Shown here one piece after another: positions 1-12,457 of a stretch of DNA of 64,000 nucleotides. The notes below the pieces were generated by a model. That model worked only from the letters and a program-made list of their open reading frames with translations. It had not been told where the DNA came from and searched no databases. The stretch comes from Agrobacterium vitis (lineage in GTDB: Bacteria > Pseudomonadota > Alphaproteobacteria > Rhizobiales > Rhizobiaceae): assembly GCF_013426735.1 (NCBI RefSeq), contig NZ_AP023272.1, positions 728,501-792,500 on the forward strand, read 5' to 3'. A program made the translations under genes and the position numbers. Every line of letters begins with the position of its first letter. Positions within the stretch are counted from its first letter, which is position 1.

Positions 1-322
1 ACGGTCCTTCGTTGCCCGGGCGTTGCGGCTCGACGGACATGAAACCCATGAGGCGGCAGACGGCGCCGAGGGTCTCGAAATGCTGGCTACCAGCAATTTC
101 GATCTGCTGCTGTCGGATATCCGCATGCCGGTCATGGACGGTATCGAACTGGCGCATCGCGCCCATTCGGATTTTCCGGGCCTGAAAATTCTGCTGATGA
201 CCGGCTATGCCGAACAGCGCGAACGGGCCGACGATCTGCTCGAAAAAATCATTGATGTCGTGCCTAAGCCGTTCGCGCTTCCCGATATTCGCAAGGCCGT
301 TGCACAGGCTTTGACAGCCTGA
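1..322 (+). CDS. Response regulator receiver protein, CpdR-like (5' end outside window)
   Basis: The reading frame is open from the first bases of the window, so the N-terminus lies upstream. What remains is most of a single receiver domain: the phospho-acceptor Asp sits in LLSDIRMPVMDG, the conserved Thr in LLMTGYAE and the conserved Lys in VVPKPF. No output domain follows; the protein stops right after the receiver fold. Such stand-alone receivers in Alphaproteobacteria include CpdR, which controls ClpXP-dependent proteolysis in the CtrA cell-cycle circuit, and the DIxMPxMDGIELA stretch resembles CpdR. Assignment to CpdR itself rather than another single-domain regulator is an inference from this partial sequence. 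It converges with the TIGR02302 gene. Confidence 0.75.
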   Translation, partial: RSFVARALRLDGHETHEAADGAEGLEMLATSNFDLLLSDIRMPVMDGIELAHRAHSDFPGLKILLMTGYAEQRERADDLLEKIIDVVPKPFALPDIRKAVAQALTA

Positions 323-429
323 CGGTATTCGGTTGGTCTCGCGACGTTCGCCTGGAACGGAATGCAGGTCCATTCGGTCATTTGTTTTGATGGACTTGAA
401 GGGCGCGAGCGCTGCTCCTCGCCCTTCCA

Positions 430-3132
430 TTACATGTCCAGCAACCGTTCCAGATAGCGGCGCTCCACTTCGGGGCTTGCATTATTGCCCAGCTTGTTGC
501 GGATCGCGTCAAGGATTTCGCGGGCGCGTTGGACGTCGATTTCGTCGGGGACTTTGACGCGCTCGCCGAAATCCGGTCCGGTGGTTGACCGTGGCCGCCC
601 CAGTGGATCGCGACCGCCCTGATTGCCTTCCGCCATGCCCTGGCCTTGACCTTGCCCCTGGCCTTGCTGCATGGCCTGCATCATCTGGTTCATCATATCG
701 CGCGCCCCTTGGCGCAGGGCTTCCAGCGCCCGACCCTGACCCTGCACCGCCCGGTCACCTTGGCTTTTGCCAAGCGCCTCGCCCGCGCCTTGCATTTCCC
801 GGCCTGCCTGGCCGAAATTCTCTCCTGGTTTGATACCAAGCTTGCCAAGTCCGTCCTGAACGCCCTTCAACTGCTTGCCAAGCGCATCCTGCTGCTGGCG
901 CAATTGTTTGAGGGCTTCCCGCAATTGCTCTGCCGTCATCTGGTCGGGGGCAGAAGGATTTTTACCGGCGCTGTCTTTATTCTGGTTCTGGTCCGGCTTT
1001 TGGCCCTGTTGCTGGTTTTGATCGCCATCGGGCGTTGGTTCAGCCTGAGGATTGTCCTGGCTCATGCCGTCACCGTCTTCCGGCTGAAGGTCATCGCCCA
1101 TCTGTGACCGGCTCTGTAATTCCTGATCCAGTTTGAAAGTCTGGTCCATCAGCTTTTGCTGGTCCTGCATGATCTGGCCGAGCTTGTCGATCTGCTTGCG
1201 CGCTTCGCTGGTCTGTTGTTGCTGCTGCGGATTGGAGCGCTGTGGACGTCCGGCCTGGAGATTGTTCATCATCCGTTGCATCTCCTGCAACATCTGGCGG
1301 GCGGCATCCTTGTTGCCGGAACGGGCCAGGTTCTCGATCTGGTTCATCATGTTTTCCAGATCGCGCTGGGTCAGCATTTTCTGAGCGCTTTGCTGGTTCT
1401 GCTGACCGTTTTGCGGCTGCTGGCGCTCTGCAAGAGCCTTCATATAGTCCTGCATCGCCTGACGAACCTCGTCCATCAGCTTTTTGATCTCGGCATCGGG
1501 CGCATTGCGTTCCAGTGCCTCCGACAGCTTCTGCTGCGCTTCGCTCAGCTTGCGTTCCGCCAGTGACACATCGCCATCGTCGATGCCAAGCGCGATTTCC
1601 CAGAGGTAGTCTGCCGTGTCCTTCAAGGCTTCGGTGGTGCTCGCCATCTGCATACGGGCATGGGCCGAGGAAATCAGCAGGTAATGGGAAAGCTGCGGAA
1701 TGGTTTCATCGGCGCGCAGCGTCAGTGCTTCGTTGAGCGCCACGGCGCGAGGCATCCGCCGCGTGTCCAGCGCAAAGACCTGACGCTGTTCGGCCACGGC
1801 GGCGGCCAGCGGTTCGGAAAAATTGCGGCCCGGCAGGATCATCTCATGGGCCGGGCTGCGGCCCTCCTGGCCCAATCCGTCCTTGGCAATCAAGGTGATG
1901 CGCACCTTCTTTCCAGCCAGCGGATGTTCGGTCAGGTTGCGGCTCGATATGCTTTTGATGTCGCGGGCATTGCGGCTTGGCAGGTCCAGCTTGAACTCGG
2001 GCAGGGGATAGAGAGGGCTGGCCTGCGGATCTGCATCCACAGGGACGATCTCGGCGCGCGCTTCCAGCAGGCCATAATCGTCGCGGGCGGTAAAGCCGAT
2101 TTCCAGCGCTCCGTTGACCGCACGTTTCGGAATGCCGTCAAAGGCGATGGTTGGGCCATGGTCGGGAATGACCTTCAGCGGCCATTGCCTGTTACCAAGA
2201 TCCAGCGTGCCGCTTTCACCCAATGTCAGGGTCAGCGTACGGGCGCTGTTGTCAGTCTGAGCTGGTGTTGGTGTGGCTGACGAGACGGCAGTCGAGGAGC
2301 CGGGCGTGTTTTCCTGGTCGGCCTTGACCGCTTGGAAAGCGACTGCCGCTGCCCCGGATGCCGGTTTGAAGTCTGCCTGTTCGTCTCCGGTGCTGCCGGT
2401 CAACCGAACAGTGACCACCGATTGGGTGGGAACGGCGATATCCTGGGTGCCATCGCCATTGCGTCCCGTGAGGAAAACAGGGGGACGGCCCGTATAGCCC
2501 GGCGGGGTAATCCAGGCATCGATGCGCAGGGTAGGGGCGGCGTCGTCCCTGTCTTGCAGCAGAAAGGCATCGGTGAGACGGCCAGCGCCATTCGAGCCGG
2601 AATAGGCAAAGGCCACCGCCAAAAGCAGAGCGGGCAAGGCCCGTAGGCCGAAGCGGTCAAAGCGGGCGATATCAGGCTTTGGCCGTCCGGCATCGAGCGT
2701 GGCGATCCGGGTCGCCATGCGCCGTTGGTGCTCATGCCAGAGGGCGCGGGCAAAAGGCGTGTCGAAGGCCGGTTCCTCACCCTGCACGCCGATGGGTTGA
2801 TGCGGCAGATGATTGCGCTCTTCCAGCAGCCGGTCTGCTTCGCCAATGTGCGGCCAGCGCAGACGGGCCAGGGGCAAAAGCGAGGCGAGAAAGCCGAAAA
2901 CCAACAGGAAAACCAGCGGCCAGCGCAGATAGCTGGGTGCCTCGCGGAAAAAGCCGAGCCAGGCCAGTGACAGGAAAATGGCGGCAATCGAGGCTGGAAG
3001 CAGCAGCAGAGGCAGCAACCGCTCACAAAACAGCACGAGCCTTGCCGTCCAGCGGTTCACGGCCAGCCTGCGGGCCAGCTTTTGATCGCCGTTTAGAGCA
3101 ACTTGGCTCTTTTTCGTGCCGGAAGCGGTCAT
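430..3132 (-). CDS. TIGR02302 family membrane protein (DUF4175)
   Basis: A protein of about 900 residues found widely in rhizobia; its molecular function is not established. The N-terminus carries two hydrophobic stretches (around residues 30-55 and 65-85) and a third near 160-175, giving a membrane-anchored protein with a large periplasmic or soluble part. The C-terminal third is extremely rich in Gln, Met, Asp and Gly (runs such as QQQQQ and GQGQGQGQG) and is predicted to be largely coiled or disordered. I chose the ATG at 3132 because GGAGA lies just upstream; an in-frame ATG at 3177 would add 15 residues. It is the last gene of a minus-strand run argH-lptM-lysA-TIGR02302, with a gap of about 190 bp after lysA. 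Confidence 0.85.
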   Translation of the reverse strand: MTASGTKKSQVALNGDQKLARRLAVNRWTARLVLFCERLLPLLLLPASIAAIFLSLAWLGFFREAPSYLRWPLVFLLVFGFLASLLPLARLRWPHIGEADRLLEERNHLPHQPIGVQGEEPAFDTPFARALWHEHQRRMATRIATLDAGRPKPDIARFDRFGLRALPALLLAVAFAYSGSNGAGRLTDAFLLQDRDDAAPTLRIDAWITPPGYTGRPPVFLTGRNGDGTQDIAVPTQSVVTVRLTGSTGDEQADFKPASGAAAVAFQAVKADQENTPGSSTAVSSATPTPAQTDNSARTLTLTLGESGTLDLGNRQWPLKVIPDHGPTIAFDGIPKRAVNGALEIGFTARDDYGLLEARAEIVPVDADPQASPLYPLPEFKLDLPSRNARDIKSISSRNLTEHPLAGKKVRITLIAKDGLGQEGRSPAHEMILPGRNFSEPLAAAVAEQRQVFALDTRRMPRAVALNEALTLRADETIPQLSHYLLISSAHARMQMASTTEALKDTADYLWEIALGIDDGDVSLAERKLSEAQQKLSEALERNAPDAEIKKLMDEVRQAMQDYMKALAERQQPQNGQQNQQSAQKMLTQRDLENMMNQIENLARSGNKDAARQMLQEMQRMMNNLQAGRPQRSNPQQQQQTSEARKQIDKLGQIMQDQQKLMDQTFKLDQELQSRSQMGDDLQPEDGDGMSQDNPQAEPTPDGDQNQQQGQKPDQNQNKDSAGKNPSAPDQMTAEQLREALKQLRQQQDALGKQLKGVQDGLGKLGIKPGENFGQAGREMQGAGEALGKSQGDRAVQGQGRALEALRQGARDMMNQMMQAMQQGQGQGQGQGMAEGNQGGRDPLGRPRSTTGPDFGERVKVPDEIDVQRAREILDAIRNKLGNNASPEVERRYLERLLDM

Positions 3133-3320
3133 GGGCAGTCTCCGGTTTCCTGTCATCTCAACGCTTATACTGCGCATCGCAACTCATACGGTTCACGACA
3201 GCGTTGACATGTTAGGATAGCATTGTTTGTGGCGAAGACGAGGGGCAGGCCCGTTAAGGGGGTGGTTTTTTCAGCCATCCGGGTAAATTGTGAACGCTAT
3301 CTCCTGAAAAGACGGCGTAC

Positions 3321-4592
3321 TCAGGATGCCAGCCAATCGGGCAGGCTGTCCAACCCGATCATATCCTCATAGCTCGGCCTTGGCCGGATCACGTGGAATT
3401 GGTCGCCCTTGACCAGAACTTCGGGCACAAGCCGTCTCGTATTATACGTGCTCGATTGCACGGCGCCATAAGCCCCTGCCGAGCCGATGGCGATCAGGTC
3501 GCCGGGCCTTGGCATGCTCATTTCGCGGTCGAGCGCCAGATAATCGCCGGTTTCGCAGACTGGCCCGACCACATCGGCGCGGATGCGCGGGGCGCTGGCC
3601 GCAGACAGCATTACCGGGCGAAGCTCGTGATGGGCGTCATAGAGTGTCGGGCGGATCAGGTCGTTCATAGCGGCATCGACGATGACGAAGGTCTTGTTGC
3701 CGCCGTCCTTCACATAGATCACTTCGGTGACGAGAATACCGGCATTGCCAACGATCAGCCGGCCCGGCTCGGCCACGATCCGGCAGTCCAGCGAGGCCAA
3801 TTGCTGCTTGACGATGGCTGCATAGGCTGCCGGGTCGGGCGGCGGATTATTGTCGTCTTTGTAGGGAATGCCAAGTCCACCGCCGACATCGACGTGATCG
3901 ATAGTGTGGCCTTCGGCCCGCAGCGTGGTCACCAGGTCGCGCAGCAGCTTGAAGGCCTCGGCAAACGGCTGGAGATCGGTGATCTGGCTGCCGATATGCA
4001 TGTCGATACCGGTGACCTTGATACCTTCGAGGCTGGCGGCGCGGGCATAGACGGCGCGGGCGCGCTCATAGGAAATGCCGAATTTGTTTTCTTTCCGACC
4101 GGTGGAAATCTTCGCATGGGTTCCGGCATCGACATCCGGATTGATACGGAAGGAGACATGCGCTGTTTTACCGGCTTTCAGCGCCCTTTGATTGAGGACG
4201 TCTAGTTCCGGTTCGGATTCGACATTGAAACAGTAAATCCCGACCTCCAACCCCAGATCCATTTCCGACGGGGTCTTGCCGACACCGGAAAACAGGATGC
4301 GGTTGGGGGGAATACCGGCTGCCAGTGCCCGGCGCAATTCGCCTTCGGAGACCACATCGACGCCCGCCCCCAATTGCCCAAGGGTTTTCAGCACCGCCTG
4401 GTTGGAATTGGCCTTGACCGCGTAGCAAACCATGGACTCGACGCCGTTGAAGGCCTCGGAAAACACCCGGTAATGGCGCTCCAGCGTTGCGGTGGAATAG
4501 CAATAGAAGGGGGTGCCGACCGCTTTGGCGATCTCTGGAACGGACACATCCTCGGCATGGAGAATGCCGTCGCGATATTGGAAATGGTTCAC
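3321..4592 (-). CDS. lysA: Diaminopimelate decarboxylase
   Basis: PLP-dependent enzyme that decarboxylates meso-2,6-diaminopimelate to L-lysine, the last step of lysine synthesis, in the cytoplasm. The 423-residue product has the family's length. The PLP lysine is K60 in CYAVKANSN; the glycine-rich phosphate-binding loop VGGGLGIPY and the active-site CETGD motif at the dimer interface are present. The start is a GTG at 4592 (VNHFQYRDG); the frame is open further upstream, but that extension runs through the lipoprotein gene in another frame and looks nothing like LysA. The gene begins 10 bp after the stop of lptM, so the two are almost certainly co-transcribed. Confidence 0.95.
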   Translation of the reverse strand: MNHFQYRDGILHAEDVSVPEIAKAVGTPFYCYSTATLERHYRVFSEAFNGVESMVCYAVKANSNQAVLKTLGQLGAGVDVVSEGELRRALAAGIPPNRILFSGVGKTPSEMDLGLEVGIYCFNVESEPELDVLNQRALKAGKTAHVSFRINPDVDAGTHAKISTGRKENKFGISYERARAVYARAASLEGIKVTGIDMHIGSQITDLQPFAEAFKLLRDLVTTLRAEGHTIDHVDVGGGLGIPYKDDNNPPPDPAAYAAIVKQQLASLDCRIVAEPGRLIVGNAGILVTEVIYVKDGGNKTFVIVDAAMNDLIRPTLYDAHHELRPVMLSAASAPRIRADVVGPVCETGDYLALDREMSMPRPGDLIAIGSAGAYGAVQSSTYNTRRLVPEVLVKGDQFHVIRPRPSYEDMIGLDSLPDWLAS

Positions 4593-4602
4593 AGTGCGCC
4601 TG

Positions 4603-4794
4603 TCACAGAAGCGGATCGAGGAAGAATTTCTTCTCCGGTGCCTTGGTCTGGGTTGGCGCGTCCGCCTTGTTCTGCTGGGCCACAGGGGTGCTTGGCTTAT
4701 CCAGATCGCCCTTGCGGCCACAGCCGGTGACGACAATGCTGGCGGCACCGAGCAGGGCGGCGGAAATCATCAGTCTTCGATAGGAAACAGCCAT
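4603..4794 (-). CDS. lptM: Small lipoprotein, LptM-like
   Basis: A 63-residue lipoprotein. A short basic N-terminus and hydrophobic segment lead to a lipobox ending in VVTGC, so the mature protein would start at Cys25 with CGRKGDLDKP. This CGxKGxL signature after the lipidated cysteine is typical of LptM (YifL), which binds the LptDE lipopolysaccharide translocon in enterobacteria and helps its oxidative maturation. The rest is a Lys/Pro/Gln-rich tail ending in FFLDPLL. It sits immediately upstream of lysA; in E. coli the orthologue lies next to dapF, another gene of the diaminopimelate pathway. Function in this organism is inferred from the family only. Confidence 0.85.
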   Translation of the reverse strand: MAVSYRRLMISAALLGAASIVVTGCGRKGDLDKPSTPVAQQNKADAPTQTKAPEKKFFLDPLL

Positions 4795-4888
4795 AATATC
4801 CTGTCCAACGTGGTGGTTGGCCTATGTCTAGCCAAAAACCGGGCTCTATGCATCCCGATTTTTGTGATGGATCGATCGGGTTTGGCGA

Positions 4889-6292
4889 TCAGTTGCGGCT
4901 ACGCCACCATTTGATCTGCTTGCGCACCTCGTCCGGGGCCGTGCCGCCATAGCTTTTGCGGCTGGCAACCGAGGCTTCCACCGTCAGGACCGAATAGATA
5001 TCGGCGGTGATGGCGGTATGAATGGCTTGCAAGTCCTCAAGCGGCAGATCGGCAAGATCGCAGCCTTTTTCCTCCGCCAGGGCGACAACCCGGCCCGTGA
5101 CATGATGGGCGTCGCGGAAGGGAAGCCCTGCCTCGCGCACCAGCCAGTCAGCCAGATCGGTGGCGGTGGAAAAGCCGGAACCGGCTGCGGCCTTCATCCG
5201 GTCTGCCCGCACAGTCATGTCGCGGATCATCCCGGTCATGGCGGCCAGCGCCAGTTCCAGGCTCTCGGCAGCGTCGAAGACCTGTTCCTTGTCTTCCTGC
5301 ATGTCCTTGGAATAGGCGAGCGGCAGGCCCTTCATAATGGTCAAAAGTGCAATCAGCGAGCCGTTGATCCGGCCCGTCTTGGCGCGCACCAGTTCGGCGG
5401 CGTCCGGGTTCTTCTTCTGCGGCATGATTGATGAGCCGGTCGAAAAGGCATCCGAGAGCCGGATAAAGCCGAATTGCGGTGTTGACCAGATGACGATTTC
5501 TTCTGCCAAACGCGACAGATGCACCGCCGAAATGGCGGCAATCGACAGGAATTCCAGCGCGAAATCGCGATCCGACACGGTATCGATGGAATTGCGGGTC
5601 GGCTCGCGAAAACCGAGCGCCTTTGCGGTCATATGGCGGTCGATAGCATAGCCGGTGCCGGCAAGAGCGGCAGCACCGATTGGGCTTTCATCCAGATGTT
5701 CGATAGCGTGGCGTACCCGCTGGCGATCCCGGCCAAACATTTCCACATAGGCCATGCAGTGATGGCCGAAGGTGACTGGCTGCGCGGTCTGCAAATGGGT
5801 AAAGCCGGGCATGACCGTTTCGGCATGTTCCTCGGCACGGTCGAGAAAGGCGGCAATCAGGTCGGTCAGCAGGCTTTCGGCTTTTTGCAGCTCTTCCTTG
5901 ACCCAGAGGCGAAAATCCAGCGCCACCTGGTCGTTGCGTGAGCGGGCGGTGTGCAGGCGACCGGCGGCGGGACCGATCAGGTCGGCCAGCCGCGCCTCGA
6001 TATTCATGTGAATGTCTTCAAGCTTGCGGGAGAAGGTGAATTGTCCTGCTTCGATCTCTGACAAAATCGTGTTCAGCCCGGTAACGATCTTGTCTTTGTC
6101 TTCACCGGAAATAATGCCTTGATGGGCCAACATGGTGGCGTGGGCAATCGAACCGCGGATATCCTGGGCATAGAGCTTCTTGTCGAAACCGATTGAGGCG
6201 TTTATCTCCTCCATGATGGCCGCCGGGCCAGAGGCAAAACGGCCGCCCCACATCTGGTTGGAGGATGTCGTGTCTTTGGTGTCCTCGGCCAT
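4889..6292 (-). CDS. argH: Argininosuccinate lyase
   Basis: Cleaves argininosuccinate to arginine and fumarate, the final step of arginine synthesis. The fumarase/aspartase superfamily signature [12 protein letters not shown] is present at about residue 280, with the catalytic serine in its loop. The start is the ATG at 6292 (MAEDTKDTT), giving 467 residues, the usual length; the frame continues upstream but that part overlaps the divergent tlpA gene and is not ArgH-like. argH and tlpA start only 24 bp apart on opposite strands, so each promoter must lie within or very near the other gene. Confidence 0.96.
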   Translation of the reverse strand: MAEDTKDTTSSNQMWGGRFASGPAAIMEEINASIGFDKKLYAQDIRGSIAHATMLAHQGIISGEDKDKIVTGLNTILSEIEAGQFTFSRKLEDIHMNIEARLADLIGPAAGRLHTARSRNDQVALDFRLWVKEELQKAESLLTDLIAAFLDRAEEHAETVMPGFTHLQTAQPVTFGHHCMAYVEMFGRDRQRVRHAIEHLDESPIGAAALAGTGYAIDRHMTAKALGFREPTRNSIDTVSDRDFALEFLSIAAISAVHLSRLAEEIVIWSTPQFGFIRLSDAFSTGSSIMPQKKNPDAAELVRAKTGRINGSLIALLTIMKGLPLAYSKDMQEDKEQVFDAAESLELALAAMTGMIRDMTVRADRMKAAAGSGFSTATDLADWLVREAGLPFRDAHHVTGRVVALAEEKGCDLADLPLEDLQAIHTAITADIYSVLTVEASVASRKSYGGTAPDEVRKQIKWWRSRN

Positions 6293-6316
6293 GCTCAATA
6301 GATCCTGGAGACGTCG

Positions 6317-6979
6317 ATGACGAAAAAAAGACCGCTGGGACTTCCTTCCGCCAAGCTGATTGCGTTTGCGGCGATTGCCGGTGTGTTGGCCGGCGCGGTT
6401 GCGGTATACGTGAAGGAGACGGGGTCTGGCAATGGCTCTGAAATCGCTGTCGCCCAAGGGTGTGAGACGGCAGCGCAGGCGGTCAAGACGCTTGACCCGT
6501 TGATCAAGGGCCAGGTTGCGGCCGTGGTGGCGGCCAATCCGCCGCGCCCCATTACCGGTCTTAGCTTCAAGGATGCCAGCGGCGCCGACAAGAGCCTCCA
6601 GGATTTCAAGGGCAAGCCGCTGTTGGTCAATCTCTGGGCGACCTGGTGCCTTCCCTGCCGGGAAGAAATGCCCGCCCTTAACCGTCTGCAACAAGCCAAG
6701 GGCGGCGAGACATTCGAGGTTGTGGCGATCAATATCGACAGCGGCAGCGACGAAAAGCCGAAAACCTTTCTCAGCGACAACGGCATCGATCATCTTGGCT
6801 TTTACCGTGACAGTTCTATGGGCGTGTTCAATGCGCTGAAAAAGCAGGGTCTGGCTTTCGGCCTGCCGGTGACTTTGGTGCTTGATGGCAAGGGTTGCCT
6901 GCTCGGCTCCATGAATGGCCCTGCCGTATGGGACAGTGAGGATGCCAAAACCCTGATCGATAAAATAATGTCTCTTTGA
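6317..6979 (+). CDS. tlpA: TlpA-family thiol:disulfide interchange protein
   Basis: Membrane-anchored periplasmic thioredoxin. A single hydrophobic segment (about residues 13-32) precedes a thioredoxin-like domain with the redox motif W-C111-L-P-C114 and the AhpC/TSA-type fold seen in TlpA. The family reduces disulfides in the periplasm, classically for cytochrome oxidase (copper site) maturation. Length 220 residues is normal. Translation starts at the ATG at 6317 with TGGAG upstream. It diverges from argH, an arrangement I recall as common in rhizobia. A GST gene follows after 31 bp and may be co-transcribed. Confidence 0.9.
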   Translation: MTKKRPLGLPSAKLIAFAAIAGVLAGAVAVYVKETGSGNGSEIAVAQGCETAAQAVKTLDPLIKGQVAAVVAANPPRPITGLSFKDASGADKSLQDFKGKPLLVNLWATWCLPCREEMPALNRLQQAKGGETFEVVAINIDSGSDEKPKTFLSDNGIDHLGFYRDSSMGVFNALKKQGLAFGLPVTLVLDGKGCLLGSMNGPAVWDSEDAKTLIDKIMSL

Positions 6980-7010
6980 AAATGTTGATAAAAATGGAAA
7001 GGAGGACGAC

Positions 7011-7631
7011 ATGTTGAAAATCTGGGGTCGGGCAAATTCGACCAACGTCAAGAAGATCTTATGGGTCGTTGAAGAGCTGGATCTTGTTTATCAGAGAATA
7101 GACGCAGGCGGCGCATTCGGAGTCGTCAACGATCCCGCGTTTCGCGCCATGAACCCCAACGGGCTGGTGCCTGTGCTGGAAGACGGCGATGTGGTGCTGT
7201 GGGAATCCAACACTATTCTCCGATATCTCGCGGCGCGCTATGGTGATGCTGCGTTCAATCCGGTTGATCCGGTCGCCCGCGCCCAGGCGGAAAAGTGGAT
7301 GGACTGGGTGACATCGACCATTGCCACACCTTTTAAGGATGTGTTCTGGGGCATGATCAGAACACCGGCAGCAGACCGTGATATGGCGAAAATCGAAGCG
7401 GCGGCCAAGGTTGTGGCCGGGCATCTTTCCGTCGTCGATACGGTGTTGGCCAAACAGGATTATCTGTCTGGCGAGACATTCGGTGTTGGCGATGTTCCAC
7501 TTGGATGCTTCATCTATGCATGGTTTGAAATGCCGATTGCCCGTCCGGATCACCCGAATCTCGCCGCATGGTATGAGCGGCTGAAAAGCCGCCCCGCCTA
7601 TCAAAACGCGGTGATGAAGCCGCTGAGCTGA
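7011..7631 (+). CDS. Glutathione S-transferase family protein
   Basis: A 206-residue GST. The N-terminal thioredoxin-like half (residues 1-80) begins [10 protein letters not shown] and includes the glutathione-binding NGLVPVLED and [11 protein letters not shown] segments, where the cis-Pro and the Glu-Ser pair contact glutathione. The C-terminal half is the helical domain. The N-terminal catalytic residue would be a Ser in the ANSTNVKK segment. A strong ribosome-binding site (GGAGGA) precedes the ATG. Substrate cannot be told from sequence; stress or detoxification roles are usual. Its 3' end converges with the hydroxybutyryl-CoA dehydrogenase, 10 bp away. Confidence 0.9.
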   Translation: MLKIWGRANSTNVKKILWVVEELDLVYQRIDAGGAFGVVNDPAFRAMNPNGLVPVLEDGDVVLWESNTILRYLAARYGDAAFNPVDPVARAQAEKWMDWVTSTIATPFKDVFWGMIRTPAADRDMAKIEAAAKVVAGHLSVVDTVLAKQDYLSGETFGVGDVPLGCFIYAWFEMPIARPDHPNLAAWYERLKSRPAYQNAVMKPLS

Positions 7632-7641
7632 ATGCCGTGGA

Positions 7642-8514
7642 TTACCGTGTCGGAACCGGGATTTCGCCACGGTAATCATAGAAGCCGCGGCCCGATTTGC
7701 GGCCAAGCCATCCCGCTTCCACATATTTGACCAGCAGAGGGCAGGGGCGGTATTTGCTGTCGGCCAGGCCGTCATGCAGAACCTGCATGATCGACAGGCA
7801 GGTATCGAGACCGATGAAATCGGCGAGTTGCAACGGTCCCATCGGATGATTGGCGCCGAGCTTCATCGCCGTATCGATGGCCTCGACCGAGCCGACACCT
7901 TCATAGAGCGTGTAGATCGCCTCGTTGATCATCGGCAGCAGGATGCGGTTGACGATGAAGGCGGGAAAATCCTCGGCGACAGTAATGGTCTTGTCGAGCG
8001 ACCGCACGAAGTCCTTGGCGGTCTCAAAGGTCTTTTCACCGGTGGCAATGCCGCGCACCAGTTCCACCAGCTTCATCACCGGCACAGGGTTCATGAAATG
8101 GATGCCCATAAAGCGCTCCGGGCGATCCGTGGATGCCGCAAGCCGGGTAATGGACAGCGAAGACGTATTGGTGGCCAGCAGCGCTTCGGGCTTTAGCACC
8201 GGGCAGATCTGGCCGAAAATCTTGCGCTTGACGCTTTCATCCTCGGTGGCGGCCTCAATCACCAGATCCACCTGGGCCAGATCCTGCACGTCGGTGACGC
8301 CGGAAATGCGGGCAAGTGCTGCCTTGCGCTCACTATCCTCCATCTTGCCATTGGCAACCTGGCGGGCCATGTTGCCGTTGATGGTGGCAAGCCCGGCTTC
8401 AATCCGTTCCTTGCTCAGGTCGTAAAGCGTGACATCGTAACCGGAAAGCGACGAGACATAGGCAATGCCGCAGCCCATCTGTCCCGCGCCGACAATTCCA
8501 ACATTCTTGATCAT
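7642..8514 (-). CDS. 3-hydroxybutyryl-CoA dehydrogenase
   Basis: NAD(P)-dependent 3-hydroxyacyl-CoA dehydrogenase of the single-domain-pair type (290 residues), converting acetoacetyl-CoA and 3-hydroxybutyryl-CoA in short-chain acyl-CoA metabolism. The dinucleotide-binding GAGQMGCG lies at residues 9-16; NTSSLSI and the catalytic His in GIHFMNPVPVMKLVE follow, with the C-terminal helical dimerisation domain ending in GRGFYDY. The start is taken at the ATG at 8514 (MIKNVGIVG); upstream in-frame codons are not family-like. It lies upstream of, and on the opposite strand from, nothing closely linked; the electron-transfer flavoprotein genes 3 kb away serve related acyl-CoA oxidation. Confidence 0.92.
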   Translation of the reverse strand: MIKNVGIVGAGQMGCGIAYVSSLSGYDVTLYDLSKERIEAGLATINGNMARQVANGKMEDSERKAALARISGVTDVQDLAQVDLVIEAATEDESVKRKIFGQICPVLKPEALLATNTSSLSITRLAASTDRPERFMGIHFMNPVPVMKLVELVRGIATGEKTFETAKDFVRSLDKTITVAEDFPAFIVNRILLPMINEAIYTLYEGVGSVEAIDTAMKLGANHPMGPLQLADFIGLDTCLSIMQVLHDGLADSKYRPCPLLVKYVEAGWLGRKSGRGFYDYRGEIPVPTR

Positions 8515-11418
<2,904 letters not shown>

Positions 11419-11445
11419 TCACTCTCCACATAATCCCTGAAAGCC

Positions 11446-11472
11446 AAAAAGGCCGCAGAAATGCGGCCTTTT
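11446..11472. terminator. Bidirectional rho-independent terminator
   Basis: A 7-bp perfect stem GGCCGCA/TGCGGCC with a GAAA loop (11451-11468) is flanked by AAAAA on the left and TTTT on the right, so it can stop transcripts of both the chemoreceptor (plus) and etfA (minus), which converge here. Confidence 0.8.
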
Positions 11473-11503
11473 CCATGTCTGAATTGCTGTGATCAAGGCG
11501 CGA

Positions 11504-12433
11504 TCAAAGCGCCTTTTCAAATTCCGGCAGAGCCTCGAACAGGTCGGCGACCAGACCGTAATCGGCGACCTGGAAGATCGGGGCTTCCTCATCCTTGTTG
11601 ATGGCGACGATCACCTTACTGTCCTTCATGCCGGCGAGATGCTGGATCGCACCGGAAATGCCGCAGGCGATGTAGAGCTGCGGTGCAACGACCTTGCCGG
11701 TCTGGCCAACCTGCCAGTCGTTCGGCGCATAGCCTGCATCGACGGCGGCGCGTGAGGCGCCGACGGCGGCACCCAGCTTGTCGGCCAGCGGCAGGATGAC
11801 TTCCTTGAACTTCTCCGAGGAGCCGAGCGCACGTCCGCCCGAGATGATGATCTTGGCGGAGGTCAGTTCCGGGCGCTCCGAAGACGACAGCGCATCCGAG
11901 ACGAAGCTGGACAGGCCGGGATCGGCAACCGCTGCCACGGCCTCGACCGCAGCCGAGCCATCGGCAGCAGCGGCGGAGAAGGAGGCGGTGCGCACGGTGA
12001 TGACCTTCTTGGCATCGCTCGACTGAACCGTCTGGATGGCATTGCCGGCATAGATCGGCCGCTTGAAGGTGTCGGCGGAGATCACTTCAACGATTTCCGA
12101 GATCTGGGCGACATCAAGCAGGGCTGCGACGCGCGGCGCGACATTCTTGCCAACGGACGTGGCGGCGGTGATGATCGTATCGTAGGCGGGTGCCAGCGAC
12201 ACGATCAAGGCTGCCAGCGGTTCTGCCAGCTGGTTGCCAAGCTCGGCGCTGTCGGCCAGCAGCACTTTCGAGACGCCGGACAATTTGGCGGCGGCGTCTG
12301 CGGCGGGTTTGGCACCCGCACCTGCAACGAGAACATGGATATCGCCGCCAATTTTGGCCGCTGCCGTCAGAGTCTTGGCGGTCTGTTCGGAAATGGTTGC
12401 GTTGTCGTGATCTGCCAGAAGAAGAATGGCCAT
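11504..12433 (-). CDS. etfA: Electron transfer flavoprotein, alpha subunit
   Basis: FAD-binding subunit of ETF, which takes electrons from acyl-CoA and other dehydrogenases and passes them to ETF-ubiquinone oxidoreductase. The 309-residue length is typical. The C-terminal FAD domain shows [51 protein letters not shown] and [11 protein letters not shown], all classic EtfA signatures. It lies 24 bp downstream of etfB in the same operon and ends at the shared bidirectional terminator. Confidence 0.96.
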   Translation of the reverse strand: MAILLLADHDNATISEQTAKTLTAAAKIGGDIHVLVAGAGAKPAADAAAKLSGVSKVLLADSAELGNQLAEPLAALIVSLAPAYDTIITAATSVGKNVAPRVAALLDVAQISEIVEVISADTFKRPIYAGNAIQTVQSSDAKKVITVRTASFSAAAADGSAAVEAVAAVADPGLSSFVSDALSSSERPELTSAKIIISGGRALGSSEKFKEVILPLADKLGAAVGASRAAVDAGYAPNDWQVGQTGKVVAPQLYIACGISGAIQHLAGMKDSKVIVAINKDEEAPIFQVADYGLVADLFEALPEFEKAL

Positions 12434-12457
12434 TTTTCTATATCTCCCAATCCGAAA

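Noticed and set aside
333..557. Plus-strand frames inside the TIGR02302 gene
   Set aside because: They are shadows of a Gln-rich minus-strand gene and lack ribosome-binding sites.
3321..4748. LysA as a 475-residue protein
   Set aside because: The first 52 residues overlap the lptM gene in another frame; the GTG at 4592 gives the usual LysA start.
4889..7051. ArgH as a 720-residue protein
   Set aside because: The extra N-terminal 250 residues overlap tlpA on the other strand and are not ArgH-like; the ATG at 6292 gives the normal length.
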